A stretch of 64,000 bases of DNA from Alphaproteobacteria bacterium (GCA_947474645.1 CANJJD010000014.1:1-64000); one strand, 5' to 3'; positions 7,678-19,468 are shown, counted from the first letter of the stretch. Translations and numbers: made by a program. Notes: a model not told the origin generated them from the letters alone.

Positions 7678-10628
7678 AGCATCCGAGCGTCTTCAGCATC
7701 CCGCCCAGCGCGCATTTTGCGCGCGAGCTGGCGCGGGGCCTGATCGCGCGCGCCGGTGATAATCCCCTGGCCCTGTCCTCGGCGGTGATCTACCTGCCCA
7801 CCCGGCGCGCGGCGCGCAGCTTCGGCGATGCCTTCGCGCACCAGACGGGCGGCGCGGCGCTGTTGCCGCAGTTCCGCCCGCTGGGCGACAGCGACGAAGA
7901 AGAATTGCTGTTCGACGCCGCCAGCGAAGGGCTGGAGCTGGCGCCAGCCATCGCGCCCTTGCGGCGGCAATTGCTGCTGGCGCGGCTGGTACGGCAATGG
8001 GACCGCAAGGCGCGCGGCGGCGCCCTGTCCTTCGCGCAATGCGCGGCTCTGGCCGACAGCCTGGCCAAGGTGATGGACGAGGTCGAAAACCAGGGCTGCG
8101 ACCTGGGGAAGCTGAAAGACCTGGCGCCCGATCACCTGGCCGAACATTGGGAAGGCGTCACCCGCTTCCTGGATGTGATCCGCAAGCAATGGCCCAAAAT
8201 CCTGGCCGAGGAAAAGCTGCTCAACCCCGCCGCCCGCCGCGCGCAGGCAATGCGCGACCTGGCCAGGCGATTGGAAGAGACGCCGCCGCAAGGCTGGGTG
8301 ATCGCCGCCGGCTCTACCGGCTCGCTGCCCGCCACCGCCGAATTGCTGGCGGTGATCGCGCGCCTGCCGCGCGGCGCGGTGGTGTTGCCGGGCCTGGACA
8401 AGGACCTGGATGCGCAAAGCTGGTCGGAATTGGACCCTGGCCATCCGCAGTTCGGCCTGCGCCAGGTGCTGCAGACCATCGGCGCCGAGCGCGAGGATGT
8501 GCAGGACTGGAGCGGGCCCGCGCCCAATGCGGCGCGCGAGGCGTTGCTGCGCGAGACGTTGCGCCCGGCCCCCACCACCGATGCCTGGCGGGCGTTGGCG
8601 GAAGAAGGCGGCGCGGAGATCGGGGCCGGTTTGAAGAACCTTGCACTGGTCGAAGCAGCGGACCCGGCGCAGGAAGCGCTCGCCATCGCGCTGGCGCTGC
8701 GCCAGGCGCTGGAGACACCGGGACGCACCGCCGCGCTGGTGACGCCGGATCGAAACCTGGCGCGGAGGGTGGCGTCGGAAATGGCGCGCTGGGGCGTCAC
8801 CATCGACGATTCCGCCGGCCGGCCGCTGGCCCATGCCGCCGCGGGCACTTTCCTGTGCCTGGTGGCCGAAGCCGCCGAAGCGCAGTTCGCGCCGGTGCCG
8901 CTGCTGGCGCTGCTCAAGCATCCTTTCGCGCGGCGCGGCCAGGACAGCGCCACCTTCCGCGCCCGGGCGCGCGAACTGGACCGCTGGTGCCTGCGCGGGC
9001 CTCGCCCTGATGTCGGGCTTGCCGGCATCACAACCGCGATCGAGAAGGCCGCCCTCGCCCGCGTACCGCCGCCGGCAGAGGCGCTGAAACAGCTTTCGGA
9101 CTGGTGGCAGCAAATCGCCGCCCTGCTGGCGCCCCTGGAGCAGTTGTTCGCACAAAAAGACGTATCGCTTCTAACGTTGCTCGATACCCATGTCGCGGCG
9201 GCAGAAGCGCTGGCCTGCGATGAAGCAACCACCTGCATCCTGTGGGCCGGTGACGACGGCCAGGCGGCATTCGAACTGGTGGCGGCGTTGCGGCTGGCGT
9301 CGGAGGATCTGGACGCAATCGAACCCGGCTCCTGGCCGCCCTTGTTCCGCAGCCTCGCCATGAAGACGCCGGTGCGGGCCGCTTTCGGGCGCCATCCGCG
9401 CCTGGCGATCCTGGGTCCGCTGGAAGCCCGCTTGCAGCATTTCGACCTGACGGTTTTGGGCAGCCTGAATGAAGGCGCATGGCCGCAAGGCGCGGGCGCC
9501 GATCCCTGGTTCTCGCGTCCCATGCGCACCACGCTGGGGCTGGAACAGCCGGAGCGCAGCATCGGCCTTTCGGCGCATGACTTCGCCATGCTGGCGGCAG
9601 GCCCCAATGTGCTGCTCACCCGCAGCCTGAAGGCGGAGGGCACGCCGACCCTGCCCTCGCGCTGGCTGCAACGCATGCTGCAACTGGTCCAGGGGCTGGA
9701 CCTGAAACAAGCCTTGGCGCCCCCGCTGGATTATGCCGGGCTGGCGGCGCAGGTCATGGATGTGCCGCTTGGCGAGCGCCTGAAGCGGCCCGCGCCCACC
9801 CCACCGGTCGATTTGCGTCCCCGCCGGCTATCGGTGACCGAGATCGAAACCTGGTTGCGCGATCCTTATGCGATCTACGCCAAGCATGTGCTGAAGCTGC
9901 GGCCGCTGGATGCGCTGGACGAAGCGATCGGCCCCTTGGAACGCGGCACCGCCCTGCACAAGGCGCTGGAAATCTTTATCCGCGACGTCAAAGGCGAATC
10001 GCCGCCCAACGCGCTGGACCAATTGATCGCCGTGGCCGACGATGTCTTCACCCAAGCCGGCATTCCCAGGGCCGCGCTGGCGTTGTGGCGGCCGCGCTTC
10101 CTGGCCGCGGCGCGGGGCTTCATCGCGTTTGAGCGCGAGCGCCGCGCCGCCATCGCCACTTCGCACCTGGAGATCAAGGGCACCCTGCCCATCGGCGCCT
10201 TCACCCTGTCGGGCATCGCCGACCGCATTGATTTGCTGACCAACGGCGATGCCGCGATCCTGGACTACAAGACCGGCGCCGCGCCCAGCAAGAAGCAGGT
10301 TGAGAATTTGCTGTCGCCGCAATTGCCGCTGGAAGCCGCCATCCTGGCCGGCGGCGGCTTTGGCGAGATCGGCAGCCGCGCCACCCAGGACCTGATCTAT
10401 CTCAGTCTCTCCAGCGAGAAGTCGGCCCGCACGCCGCGCTACATCGAAGGCGATGACCTGCCCAAGAGGGCGGTCGACGCCCTGCAGCGCCGCATCGCCT
10501 GGTTTGCCGAAAAGGACACGCCCTATCGCTCGCGCGTGCGGCCCTACCGCGCCGACATCGCCGGCGATTACGACCATCTGGCGCGGGTGCGCGAATGGTC
10601 GCCCTCCGGCTGGACGGAGGAGGAGTGA
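7674..10628 (+). CDS. addB: Double-strand break repair protein AddB (alpha type)
   Basis: A 984-residue AddB subunit of the AddAB helicase-nuclease, which processes broken DNA ends for RecA-mediated repair. The C-terminal PD-(D/E)xK nuclease motif is seen as ILDYKTGAAPSKKQVEN with the following Q and Y-rich helix. The N-terminus (IYLPTRRAARSFGDAF) matches alphaproteobacterial AddB, in which a true helicase motor is degenerate. Start is TTG at 7674, in a TTGA overlap with murU; no in-frame ATG lies near. The stop overlaps the addA start by one base. Confidence 0.93.
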   Translation: MKHPSVFSIPPSAHFARELARGLIARAGDNPLALSSAVIYLPTRRAARSFGDAFAHQTGGAALLPQFRPLGDSDEEELLFDAASEGLELAPAIAPLRRQLLLARLVRQWDRKARGGALSFAQCAALADSLAKVMDEVENQGCDLGKLKDLAPDHLAEHWEGVTRFLDVIRKQWPKILAEEKLLNPAARRAQAMRDLARRLEETPPQGWVIAAGSTGSLPATAELLAVIARLPRGAVVLPGLDKDLDAQSWSELDPGHPQFGLRQVLQTIGAEREDVQDWSGPAPNAAREALLRETLRPAPTTDAWRALAEEGGAEIGAGLKNLALVEAADPAQEALAIALALRQALETPGRTAALVTPDRNLARRVASEMARWGVTIDDSAGRPLAHAAAGTFLCLVAEAAEAQFAPVPLLALLKHPFARRGQDSATFRARARELDRWCLRGPRPDVGLAGITTAIEKAALARVPPPAEALKQLSDWWQQIAALLAPLEQLFAQKDVSLLTLLDTHVAAAEALACDEATTCILWAGDDGQAAFELVAALRLASEDLDAIEPGSWPPLFRSLAMKTPVRAAFGRHPRLAILGPLEARLQHFDLTVLGSLNEGAWPQGAGADPWFSRPMRTTLGLEQPERSIGLSAHDFAMLAAGPNVLLTRSLKAEGTPTLPSRWLQRMLQLVQGLDLKQALAPPLDYAGLAAQVMDVPLGERLKRPAPTPPVDLRPRRLSVTEIETWLRDPYAIYAKHVLKLRPLDALDEAIGPLERGTALHKALEIFIRDVKGESPPNALDQLIAVADDVFTQAGIPRAALALWRPRFLAAARGFIAFERERRAAIATSHLEIKGTLPIGAFTLSGIADRIDLLTNGDAAILDYKTGAAPSKKQVENLLSPQLPLEAAILAGGGFGEIGSRATQDLIYLSLSSEKSARTPRYIEGDDLPKRAVDALQRRIAWFAEKDTPYRSRVRPYRADIAGDYDHLARVREWSPSGWTEEE

Positions 10629-13600
10629 TGCGCGATCCCTCCATGGTCGCCTCCGATCCGGAGATTTCCGCCTGGGTCGCCGCCAATGCCGGCGCCGGCA
10701 AGACCTATACCTTGGCCAACCGGGTGGCGCGGCTGCTGCTGGCCGATGCCAAGCCGCAGAAAATTCTCTGCCTCACCTTCACCAAGGCCGCCGCGGCCGA
10801 GATGCAGGACCGTCTGTTCAAGCAGTTGGGCGCCTGGGCCATGCTGCCCGACGAAAAACTGCGCCAGGAGATCGTCAAGATCGGCGGCGATGCCCATGCC
10901 GATTTGCGCAAGGCGCGGCGGCTGTTCGCGGGCGCGTTGGAGACGCCCGGTGGATTGAAGGTGCTGACCCTGCATGCCTTCTGCCAGGTGGTGCTGTCGC
11001 GCTTTCCGCTGGAGGCCGGCATCCCGCCCGCCTTCGAAATCCTGGACGACCAGTCGTCGCGCGAACTGATCGGCGAGGCGCGCCAGCATGTGCTGGAACG
11101 CGCCGGGTCGGGCGATGCGGTGCTGCGTGACGCCGTGGCGCTGCTGGTGACCGAGACCAGCGAATTCACCCTCACCCGCATCCTGGATGCGGCGCTGGGC
11201 GGCGACCGCCGCAAGCTGGAGCGCTTTTTTGCAGGCGCCGCCGATCTGGCGGACACCGTGTTCGCCGCGCATGGCGTGGCCAAAGGCGAAACGGCGCAAG
11301 GCATCGGCGAGGATTTCTGCGCCGCCCTGGCGCGCGACATCAAGCAGCTCAAAACCATCCAGACCTGGCTGGCCGGCGGCGGCAAGACTGACATCGAGGC
11401 GGCGGCCAGGCTGGGCGCGGCGTTCGACGGCGACATCGGCGCCAGCTTCGCCGCCCTGGACAGCTTCTTCCTCACCACCAAGGGCGAGCCGCGCCTGAAA
11501 CTGGCCAGCAAGGCCTTGGCCGACGCCCAGCCCGGCCTGCTTGCCGCCCTCACGCAGTTGCAGGCGCAATTCTGCCAGGTGGCCGAACGCCGCCGCGCCG
11601 CGCGCGCCGCCCAGCTCGCCCACGCCGCCCTGACCGTGATCCGCGCCATGAGCACGCGGTACCAGGACGCCAAGCGCATGCGCGGGGTGCTGGATTATGA
11701 CGACCTGATCGTGGAAACAAAAAAACTTTTGTCCAACGGCAACGCCGCGCAATGGGTGCTCTACAAGCTGGATGGCGGCATCGATCACGTCCTGATCGAC
11801 GAGGCCCAGGACACCAGCCCCGAACAATGGGAGATTGTGCGCAAGCTCACCGAGGAATTCTTCGCCGGTGTCGGGCGAGACCGCGCGCAATTGCGCACCA
11901 TCTTCGCGGTGGGCGACGAAAAGCAATCCATCTTCAGCTTCCAGGGCGCCGATCCCGGCCAGTTCGACATCAACCGTCGGCATTTCGCCGAAGTGATCGC
12001 CGGGACCGAACAGCGCCTGCATGAAGTCAAGCTGGAAACCTCCCGCCGCTCGGCGCCGGAAGTCCTGTCGTTCGTGGACAAGGTGTTTGAAAGCGAGGCG
12101 GCGCGCGCCGGGTTGACGGTCAGCGGCGGCGAAATCCTGCATCGCGCCCATCGCGACACCGCCAAAGGCGGCATCGAATTCTGGCCGGCGCTGGCGCCCG
12201 AGGACGAAGAAGAGGTTGATTACTACGCCCCCGTGGACACGGTGCAGAAAGAAAGCCCGGTCGCCCGGCTGGCGGGACAGATCGCCGACAAGATCGCGGG
12301 CTGGCTGAACAGCGGCGCGCGCCTGCCCGATCACGCTTCCCCCATTGCACCGCGCGACATCATGATCCTGCTGCCGCGCCGCGAACCCTTCGGCGGCGAA
12401 GTGATCCGCCAGCTCAAGCTGCGCCGCATTCCGGTGGCCGGCGCCGACCGGGTGCGGCTGACCGAGCAGATCGCGGCCATGGACCTGATCGCGCTGGGGC
12501 GTTTTGTGCTGCAGCGGGAAGATGATCTGACCCTCGCGGCGCTGCTGCGCTCGCCGCTATGCGGCCTCGGCGAAGAGACGCTGTTCGAACTGGCGCATGG
12601 CCGCAAGGGCGACCTGTGGAGCGCGCTGGTGGCGCGAGCCCGCGACTTCCCGGCGGCGCATGGCTTTTTATCGGCCATGCTGGAGCGCGCCGACTTTGCC
12701 CCGCCGTTTGAATTTTATTCCCATGCCCTCACCGGCCTGGGCGCCAAGGAAAAGCTGCTGGCGCGGCTGGGGGCGGAATCCGCCGATGCGATTGACGAGT
12801 TTCTCTCCCTCACCCTGACCCACGAGAAAAGCCATTCCCCCTCGCTGGAAGGGTTCCTCGACTGGGTCGAGCGCGGCGGCACCGAGATCAAGCGCGACAT
12901 GGAACGCGGCCGCAACGAAGTGCGGGTGATGACGGTGCACGGCGCCAAGGGCCTGGAAGCCGATATCGTCATCCTGCCCGACACCACCTCCCTGCCCGAA
13001 CCGCCCAGCCGCAAGGGGCACCTCTTGTACGACGAAGGCGGCGTGCTGTTTCCCTTGTCCAACGAGGACGCACCGGATGTTGTGAAACGCGCCAAGAACC
13101 GCGCCGAAGCCGAAACCCTGCGCGAGCATCGCCGGCTGTTGTACGTGGCGCTGACCCGTGCCCGTGACCGGCTCTATGTCTGCGGCTTTGAAAGCAAAAA
13201 GGGCGTCAAGGACGGCTCCTGGTATCAACTGACGCAAGCCGCCGCGGAAAGCCTGGGCGCCAGCGTGACGCGCGGCGACGGCACCATCACCACCTTCGGC
13301 ACATTGGATGATGAAAAGGGCGCCGTGACCAAGGAAGCGGCGAAGCCGCAAGCGCTGCCGGGCTGGATCGCCGCCACCGCGCCGGACGAACCGGCGCTGC
13401 CCCGCCTGATCCGCCCTTCGGATGCGGTCGGCGTCACGCCGCCCACCTTTTCGCCGCTGGGCAACGGGGCGCAACGCTTCCGCCGCGGCAATGCGGTGCA
13501 TGCGCTGCTGGCGCGGCTGCCCGACATCGCGCCCGGCAAGCGCCGCGCCGTGGCGCTGAAGTTCATCCAGGCCAGCGGGTTGAAGGATGCCGAAGCACTG

Positions 13601-14005
13601 GCGGACGAAGTGCTGGCCGTGCTGGACGATCCCCAGTTTGCCGCCGCGTTCGCGCCCGGCAGCCAGGCCGAAGCGGGCCTGCTCGCCGAACTGCCGGAAC
13701 TGGGCGAGGGCGCGCGGGTCAATGGCCGCATCGACCGGCTGGCGGTGACGAAAGAACAAGTGTTGATTCTGGACTTCAAGACCAACCGCCCCGCGCCCAA
13801 AAGCGAGGGTGAGGTTGCCCCCGTCTATCTGGCCCAGATGGCGCTCTACCGCGCCGCAGCGCGCCTGATCTTTCCCGGGAAGCGCATTGTTTGCGGCCTG
13901 GTCTTCACCGATGGCCCCCGCCTTTTACAGCTTTCCGATGTGGTTCTGGACGCCCAGATGGCGGGGATTTCCGCCCGCCTTGACCCGGCGGGGTCGCGTT
14001 CCTAG
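10628..14005 (+). CDS. addA: Double-strand break repair helicase-nuclease AddA (alpha type)
   Basis: A UvrD-like superfamily 1 helicase of about 1125 residues with a C-terminal nuclease. Walker A is AANAGAGKTYTLANRV near residue 20; the motif II region reads LIDEAQDTSPEQWEI, then a late motif MTVHGAKGLEADIVILP, and a RecB-like nuclease motif LILDFKTNRPAP. It forms AddAB with the gene just upstream. I chose ATG 10628, in a TGATG overlap with the addB stop and preceded by GGAGGAGG, rather than the earlier in-frame GTG at 10595. It ends the coupled run that began with tsaE. Confidence 0.94.
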   Translation: MRDPSMVASDPEISAWVAANAGAGKTYTLANRVARLLLADAKPQKILCLTFTKAAAAEMQDRLFKQLGAWAMLPDEKLRQEIVKIGGDAHADLRKARRLFAGALETPGGLKVLTLHAFCQVVLSRFPLEAGIPPAFEILDDQSSRELIGEARQHVLERAGSGDAVLRDAVALLVTETSEFTLTRILDAALGGDRRKLERFFAGAADLADTVFAAHGVAKGETAQGIGEDFCAALARDIKQLKTIQTWLAGGGKTDIEAAARLGAAFDGDIGASFAALDSFFLTTKGEPRLKLASKALADAQPGLLAALTQLQAQFCQVAERRRAARAAQLAHAALTVIRAMSTRYQDAKRMRGVLDYDDLIVETKKLLSNGNAAQWVLYKLDGGIDHVLIDEAQDTSPEQWEIVRKLTEEFFAGVGRDRAQLRTIFAVGDEKQSIFSFQGADPGQFDINRRHFAEVIAGTEQRLHEVKLETSRRSAPEVLSFVDKVFESEAARAGLTVSGGEILHRAHRDTAKGGIEFWPALAPEDEEEVDYYAPVDTVQKESPVARLAGQIADKIAGWLNSGARLPDHASPIAPRDIMILLPRREPFGGEVIRQLKLRRIPVAGADRVRLTEQIAAMDLIALGRFVLQREDDLTLAALLRSPLCGLGEETLFELAHGRKGDLWSALVARARDFPAAHGFLSAMLERADFAPPFEFYSHALTGLGAKEKLLARLGAESADAIDEFLSLTLTHEKSHSPSLEGFLDWVERGGTEIKRDMERGRNEVRVMTVHGAKGLEADIVILPDTTSLPEPPSRKGHLLYDEGGVLFPLSNEDAPDVVKRAKNRAEAETLREHRRLLYVALTRARDRLYVCGFESKKGVKDGSWYQLTQAAAESLGASVTRGDGTITTFGTLDDEKGAVTKEAAKPQALPGWIAATAPDEPALPRLIRPSDAVGVTPPTFSPLGNGAQRFRRGNAVHALLARLPDIAPGKRRAVALKFIQASGLKDAEALADEVLAVLDDPQFAAAFAPGSQAEAGLLAELPELGEGARVNGRIDRLAVTKEQVLILDFKTNRPAPKSEGEVAPVYLAQMALYRAAARLIFPGKRIVCGLVFTDGPRLLQLSDVVLDAQMAGISARLDPAGSRS

Positions 14006-14035
14006 ATATGGTGCCGCTACATCAGGAATCACATC

Positions 14036-14353
14036 ATGCCCCTTAAAGTGTCCGATGCCTCGTTCCAGGCCGATGTCCTGGATGCCAAGAAGCCCGTGCT
14101 GGTGGATTTCTGGGCCGAATGGTGCGGACCCTGCCGCATGATCGCGCCGGCGCTGGATGAACTGTCGGCCGAGCTGGGCGACAAGGTCACCATCGCCAAG
14201 CTGAACATCGACGAGAACCCGCATGTTCCCACCAAGTATGGCGTGCGCGGCATTCCCACCATGATGATCTTCCAGGGCGGCCAGGTCGCGGCGACCAAGG
14301 TCGGCGCCCTGCCCAAGTCGAAGATCAAGGAATGGATCGAAAGCTCGATCTGA
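14036..14353 (+). CDS. trxA: Thioredoxin 1
   Basis: A 105-residue cytoplasmic thioredoxin with the active site WCGPC (C30, C33) and the cis-Pro loop GIPTMMIF. It reduces disulphides in ribonucleotide reductase, PAPS reductase and others. It follows addA by 30 bases, an order common in alphaproteobacteria, and is followed by a hairpin-T terminator inside a repeat. Confidence 0.97.
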   Translation: MPLKVSDASFQADVLDAKKPVLVDFWAEWCGPCRMIAPALDELSAELGDKVTIAKLNIDENPHVPTKYGVRGIPTMMIFQGGQVAATKVGALPKSKIKEWIESSI

Positions 14354-14361
14354 GCCCTCAG

Positions 14362-14487
14362 TGTCATGGCCCGCCGGAGTGCGGGCCATCCAGTTGATAG
14401 CGGCGTTCTCCTTCAAAAGAGAACGCCGTTCCTTTTTGTAGATTGAGGAAGCGTCGTCTGGATGGCCCGCATTTGCGGGCCATGACA
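14362..14487. repeat. Double-hairpin intergenic repeat, copy 2
   Basis: Left unit 14362-14393 and right unit 14458-14487 are inverted copies of each other (TGTCATGGCCCGC ... GCGGGCCATCCAG), differing only in the loop. Each unit is itself a hairpin. Between them lies the trxA terminator. The element sits between convergent trxA and folC. It shares its TGTCAT and ATCCAG ends with the copies at 3630 and 43711. Confidence 0.7.
14402..14437 (+). terminator. Rho-independent terminator of trxA
   Basis: Stem GGCGTTCTC (14402-14410) and GAGAACGCC (14419-14427) with an eight-base loop, followed by GTTCCTTTTT. It lies 48 bases after the trxA stop. Confidence 0.85.
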
Positions 14488-14494
14488 GTTGGGG

Positions 14495-15814
14495 CTAGCT
14501 ATTTTCAGCTAGAACCTTGCCCGCCAGGTAAAGCGACCCGCAGATCAAGATCCGCGGCGGCACGTCCGTGTCATCCAGCCGCGTCCACGCATGGATCTGC
14601 AGCATGGCATCGTCCAGATCTTCGGCGGGCGCGCTGTCAAGCCCGGCGCGCCGCGCCACATCGTACAGAGCGCCCGCGCCCATGCTGGCTTCCTCGCCGG
14701 GAATGCCCACCGTCACCACATGCCGCACCAAGCCGTCAAAGGCGCGCAGATAACCAAGCGCATCCTTGTTCGCCAGCATGCCGCAGATCAGATAAAGCGG
14801 CCGCTCACCATGTTCTTCCATGTCGGCCATGGCGCGCGACACCGCATCGGCGCCGTGCGGATTGTGGCCGCCGTCCAGCCAGACTTCGGCGCCGCGTGGC
14901 GCGGCTTCTGTCAGCGGGCCCTTGGTCAGCCGCTGCAGCCGCGCCGGCCATTCCACCGTGAGCAACCCACGTTCGATGCCGGCATCCGTGCCCCAACCCT
15001 CATTGGCATGACGCAAGGCGGCGATGGCGACACCGGCATTCTCGATCTGGTGACGGCCGACCAGTTTGGGCAGCGGCAGATCCAGCAGGCCCTGCTGGTC
15101 CTCATAGACCATGCGGCCATGCTCGAGCCGGCTGGAAAAATCCTGGCCGAATTCATAGACCGGCACGCCCAGCCGGTCGGCCCGCGCCAGGATGACGTCG
15201 CGCGCGATGTCGCTTTGCGGTCCCACCACCAGCGGCGCGCCTTTCTTGATAATGCCGGCCTTCTCGGCGGCGATGCCGGCCAGGTCGTCGCCCAGGAATT
15301 CCTTGTGATCCAGGCCCACCGGCTGGATCACCGTCATGGCGGGATGCAGGATCACATTGGTGGCGTCATAGGTGCCGCCCAAACCCACTTCCAGAATGGT
15401 GGCGTCGGCGGGATGGCGGGCAAAAGCCAGGAACATGGCGGCGGCGGTGATCTCAAAAAACGTGATCTCGCGCCCGGCATTGATCTGTTCGACCTCTTCC
15501 AGCAGCGACACCAGCCCCCCTTCCGAGATCAGCTTGCCGGCAATGCGGATGCGTTCATGAAAGCGCACCAGATGCGGCGAAGTGTGGACATGCACTTTCA
15601 GCCCCTGTGCCTCCAGCATGGCGCGGGCGAAGGCGCAGGCGCTGCCCTTGCCGTTGGTGCCCGCGACATGGATCACCGGCGGCAGGCGCAAATGCGGATT
15701 GCCCAGGTCGGCCAGCAGCCGCAGGATGCGGTCCAGCGCCAGGTCTATCTTCTTGGGATGCAGCGACAGCAGGCGCCGCAGCACCGTATCGCTGCGCGTG
15801 GTTTCCGAAAGCAT
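14495..15814 (-). CDS. folC: Bifunctional folylpolyglutamate/dihydrofolate synthase
   Basis: A 439-residue Mur-ligase-fold enzyme that adds Glu to dihydropteroate and to folates. The ATP loop HVAGTNGKGSACAF (about residues 48-61) and the motif EVGLGGTYDATNV are clear, as is LDGGHNPHGADAV. It is the last gene of the trp-accD-folC operon; its ATG shares one base with the accD stop (TAATG). Length and motifs are normal. Confidence 0.95.
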   Translation of the reverse strand: MLSETTRSDTVLRRLLSLHPKKIDLALDRILRLLADLGNPHLRLPPVIHVAGTNGKGSACAFARAMLEAQGLKVHVHTSPHLVRFHERIRIAGKLISEGGLVSLLEEVEQINAGREITFFEITAAAMFLAFARHPADATILEVGLGGTYDATNVILHPAMTVIQPVGLDHKEFLGDDLAGIAAEKAGIIKKGAPLVVGPQSDIARDVILARADRLGVPVYEFGQDFSSRLEHGRMVYEDQQGLLDLPLPKLVGRHQIENAGVAIAALRHANEGWGTDAGIERGLLTVEWPARLQRLTKGPLTEAAPRGAEVWLDGGHNPHGADAVSRAMADMEEHGERPLYLICGMLANKDALGYLRAFDGLVRHVVTVGIPGEEASMGAGALYDVARRAGLDSAPAEDLDDAMLQIHAWTRLDDTDVPPRILICGSLYLAGKVLAENS

Positions 15815-16734
15815 TACGGGGCCGCGGTGGCGTTGCCGTTACGCTTGGGCATATTGAGCACCTTGCTGCGCGGCTTGCCCTCTTTCATCAACAGATGCAG
15901 CAGCCGCGACAGGGTGGCCCGCAATTCCTTGCGATGGGTGACCATGTCCAGCATGCCGTGTTCCAGCAGGTATTCGGCGCGCTGGAAACCTTCGGGCAGC
16001 TTCTCGCGGATGGTCTGGGCGATCACCCGCGCGCCGGTGAAGCCGATCTGGGCGCCCGGCTCGGCGATCTGGACGTCGCCCAGCATGGCATAGGAAGCGC
16101 TGACCCCGCCGAAAGTGGGATCGGTCAGCACCACGACATAAGGCAACCCCGCCTCGCGCAGCATGTCCACGCAGATGGTGGCGCGCGGCATCTGCATCAG
16201 GGAAAGAATGCCTTCCTGCATGCGCGCGCCGCCCGAAGCGACGAACAGGATGTAGGGCCGCTTTTCCTTGGCCGCCGCCTGCAGGCTTTCCACCAGCGCC
16301 TCGCCCACGCCCATCCCCAGGCTGCCGCCCAGGAAGTCGAAAGGCTGCACGCCGATCATCACCGGCAAACCGTCAATCGTGCCGCGCGCGGCAGTGAAGG
16401 CTTCGGGCCGCCCGGTCTTGGCGCGGGCGCCCTTGATCTCGTCGGCATAGCGCTTCTCGCCGCGGAAGCGCAGCGGATCGGCGGCAACGGTCGGCGGCAC
16501 CAGCTCGGTGAAACTGCCGGCGTCGAAGGTATAGGCGAAACGCTCGGCCGGGCCGATGCGCATATGATGGCCGCAATTGGGGCAGACGTTCAGGTTGCTG
16601 ACCAGGTCGCGGTGGAAAACCATCTCCCCGCAGGACGGGCACTTTTTCCAAAGATTCTCCGGCGTATCGCCGCGATCCTTGCCGCCCATCAGGCCCTTGA
16701 TGCGGGGCCGGACGATGTTGGTGATCCAGTTCAT
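15814..16734 (-). CDS. accD: Acetyl-CoA carboxylase carboxyltransferase subunit beta
   Basis: A 306-residue beta subunit of the carboxyltransferase that makes malonyl-CoA for fatty acid synthesis. The N-terminal zinc ribbon has C32, C35, C51 and C54. The crotonase-like core shows [18 protein letters not shown] and [16 protein letters not shown] overlap with trpA upstream and TAATG with folC downstream. The trpA-accD-folC order is common in alphaproteobacteria. Confidence 0.97.
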   Translation of the reverse strand: MNWITNIVRPRIKGLMGGKDRGDTPENLWKKCPSCGEMVFHRDLVSNLNVCPNCGHHMRIGPAERFAYTFDAGSFTELVPPTVAADPLRFRGEKRYADEIKGARAKTGRPEAFTAARGTIDGLPVMIGVQPFDFLGGSLGMGVGEALVESLQAAAKEKRPYILFVASGGARMQEGILSLMQMPRATICVDMLREAGLPYVVVLTDPTFGGVSASYAMLGDVQIAEPGAQIGFTGARVIAQTIREKLPEGFQRAEYLLEHGMLDMVTHRKELRATLSRLLHLLMKEGKPRSKVLNMPKRNGNATAAP

Positions 16735-17557
16735 GCCGGCACCTTACCATGGCGGGCTGCATGGGTGGAACCGGCCAAAGTGCGGCTCAGCTCCAGGACT
16801 TCGGCGATAACCTTGTCCTTTCCGGCGTTAAGGTTTGCGGCGACCTGGCCAACAATGGCCGACCCCACCACCACCCCGTCGGCCAGCAGCGCGATGGCGG
16901 CGGCCTGTTCCTGGGTGCGGATGCCGAAGCCCACGGTGCAAGGCAGATCGGTGATGGCGCGGACCCGCGCCATGGCGGCGCGCACTTCGTCTTCCGGCAC
17001 CGCCTTGGTGCCGGTCACCCCAGCCACCGAGACATAATAAAGATAGCCCGACGCATCGGCGACAATGCGCTTGAGACGCGCGTCATCGGTGGTGGGGGTC
17101 ACGAAGCGGATCAGGTCCACGCCCTGGGCTCTCGCGGGAATGCGCAGCACTTCGTCTTCTTCCACCGGCAAGTCCACCACGATCAGACCGTCAACGCCGG
17201 CCGCCGCCACATCCTTGGCGAAGCGCGCCGTGCCATGGGCATGGATGGGATTGTAGTAGCCCATCAGCACGATGGGCGTGGTCTTGTCGGTCTTGCGGAA
17301 TTTCTCGACCATCTTGAGCACCTTGGCCATGGTGGCGCCGGATTTCAGGGCGCGCACCGACGAGGCCTGCACCGCCGGGCCGTCGGCCATGGGATCGGTG
17401 AAGGGCATGCCCAGCTCGATGATGTCGGCACCCGCAGCCGGCAGCTTCGCCAGGATGGCGAAGCTGGTTTCCATGTCGGGATCGCCGGCGGTGATAAAGG
17501 GCACGAAGGCAGCGCGGCCTTCCTTTTTCAGGCGGGCGAAAGTGTCGGAAAGCCGGC

Positions 17558-17561
<4 letters not shown>
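16731..17561 (-). CDS. trpA: Tryptophan synthase alpha subunit
   Basis: A 276-residue TIM-barrel lyase that cleaves indole-3-glycerol phosphate and passes indole to TrpB. The active-site Glu is in [15 protein letters not shown], and the catalytic Asp region in [14 protein letters not shown]. Start is GTG at 17561, overlapping the trpB stop (GTGA); its own stop overlaps the accD start. The chain is normal in length. Confidence 0.97.
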
Positions 17562-18768
<1,207 letters not shown>

Positions 18769-18772
<4 letters not shown>

Positions 18773-19419
18773 GCGCGCACCAAGGTTTTTGTAGCGTTGA
18801 CGAAATCGGCGATGCGGGTCGCATCCTTCACGCCGGGCGCGCTTTCCACGCCGGAGGAAACATCCACCATTTGGGCGCCCGACAAGGTGATGGCGCGCGC
18901 GACATTTTCCGGATCAAGGCCGCCGGCCAGGAACCAGGGTTTGGTGAAACTGCGGCCGTGCAAAATCTTCCAGTCGAAGGCGGCGCCATGGCCGCCGGGA
19001 CGGCTGGCGCCTTTGGGCGGGCGGGCATCGAACATCAGCATGTCGGTCGTGGATTCATATTCCGCCGCGGCCGCCAGATCGGAGACTTCCGCCACCGGTA
19101 GCGCCTTGATCACCGGCACGCCGAACTTGCCGCGGATATAGGCGGTGCGCCGCGCGCTTTCGCTGCCATGCAGTTGCAGGAAGTCGGGCTTCACCGCCGC
19201 AATCACCGCCTCGATCCCGGCATCGTCCATGTCGGTGATCAGCGCCACGATCTTCAGCCGCCCGCGCATGGCATCCGCCAGCACGCGCGCCTGCTCCAGC
19301 GCGACGTAGCGCGGCGACTTGGGATGGAACACCAGCCCGCCATAGGACGCGCCGGCGCGCACCGCCGCCTCAATGGCGTCGGGGCTGGTGAGGCCGCAGA
19401 TTTTGACCGCGATGGGCAT
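18769..19419 (-). CDS. trpF: Phosphoribosylanthranilate isomerase
   Basis: A 216-residue TIM barrel catalysing step three of tryptophan synthesis. The catalytic Cys is in [11 protein letters not shown] (C8) and the Asp in LLMFDAR-type context ([10 protein letters not shown]). The C-terminal phosphate site appears as [10 protein letters not shown] and [13 protein letters not shown] chose ATG 19419 ([10 protein letters not shown]); the open frame extends 27 codons further up without conservation. trpC, trpD and trpE are not in this window. Confidence 0.95.
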
Positions 19420-19468
19420 GGTTGTGGGGTGTATGGGCGCAGGAGCCGCCAAAATCAAGCAAACGCGG

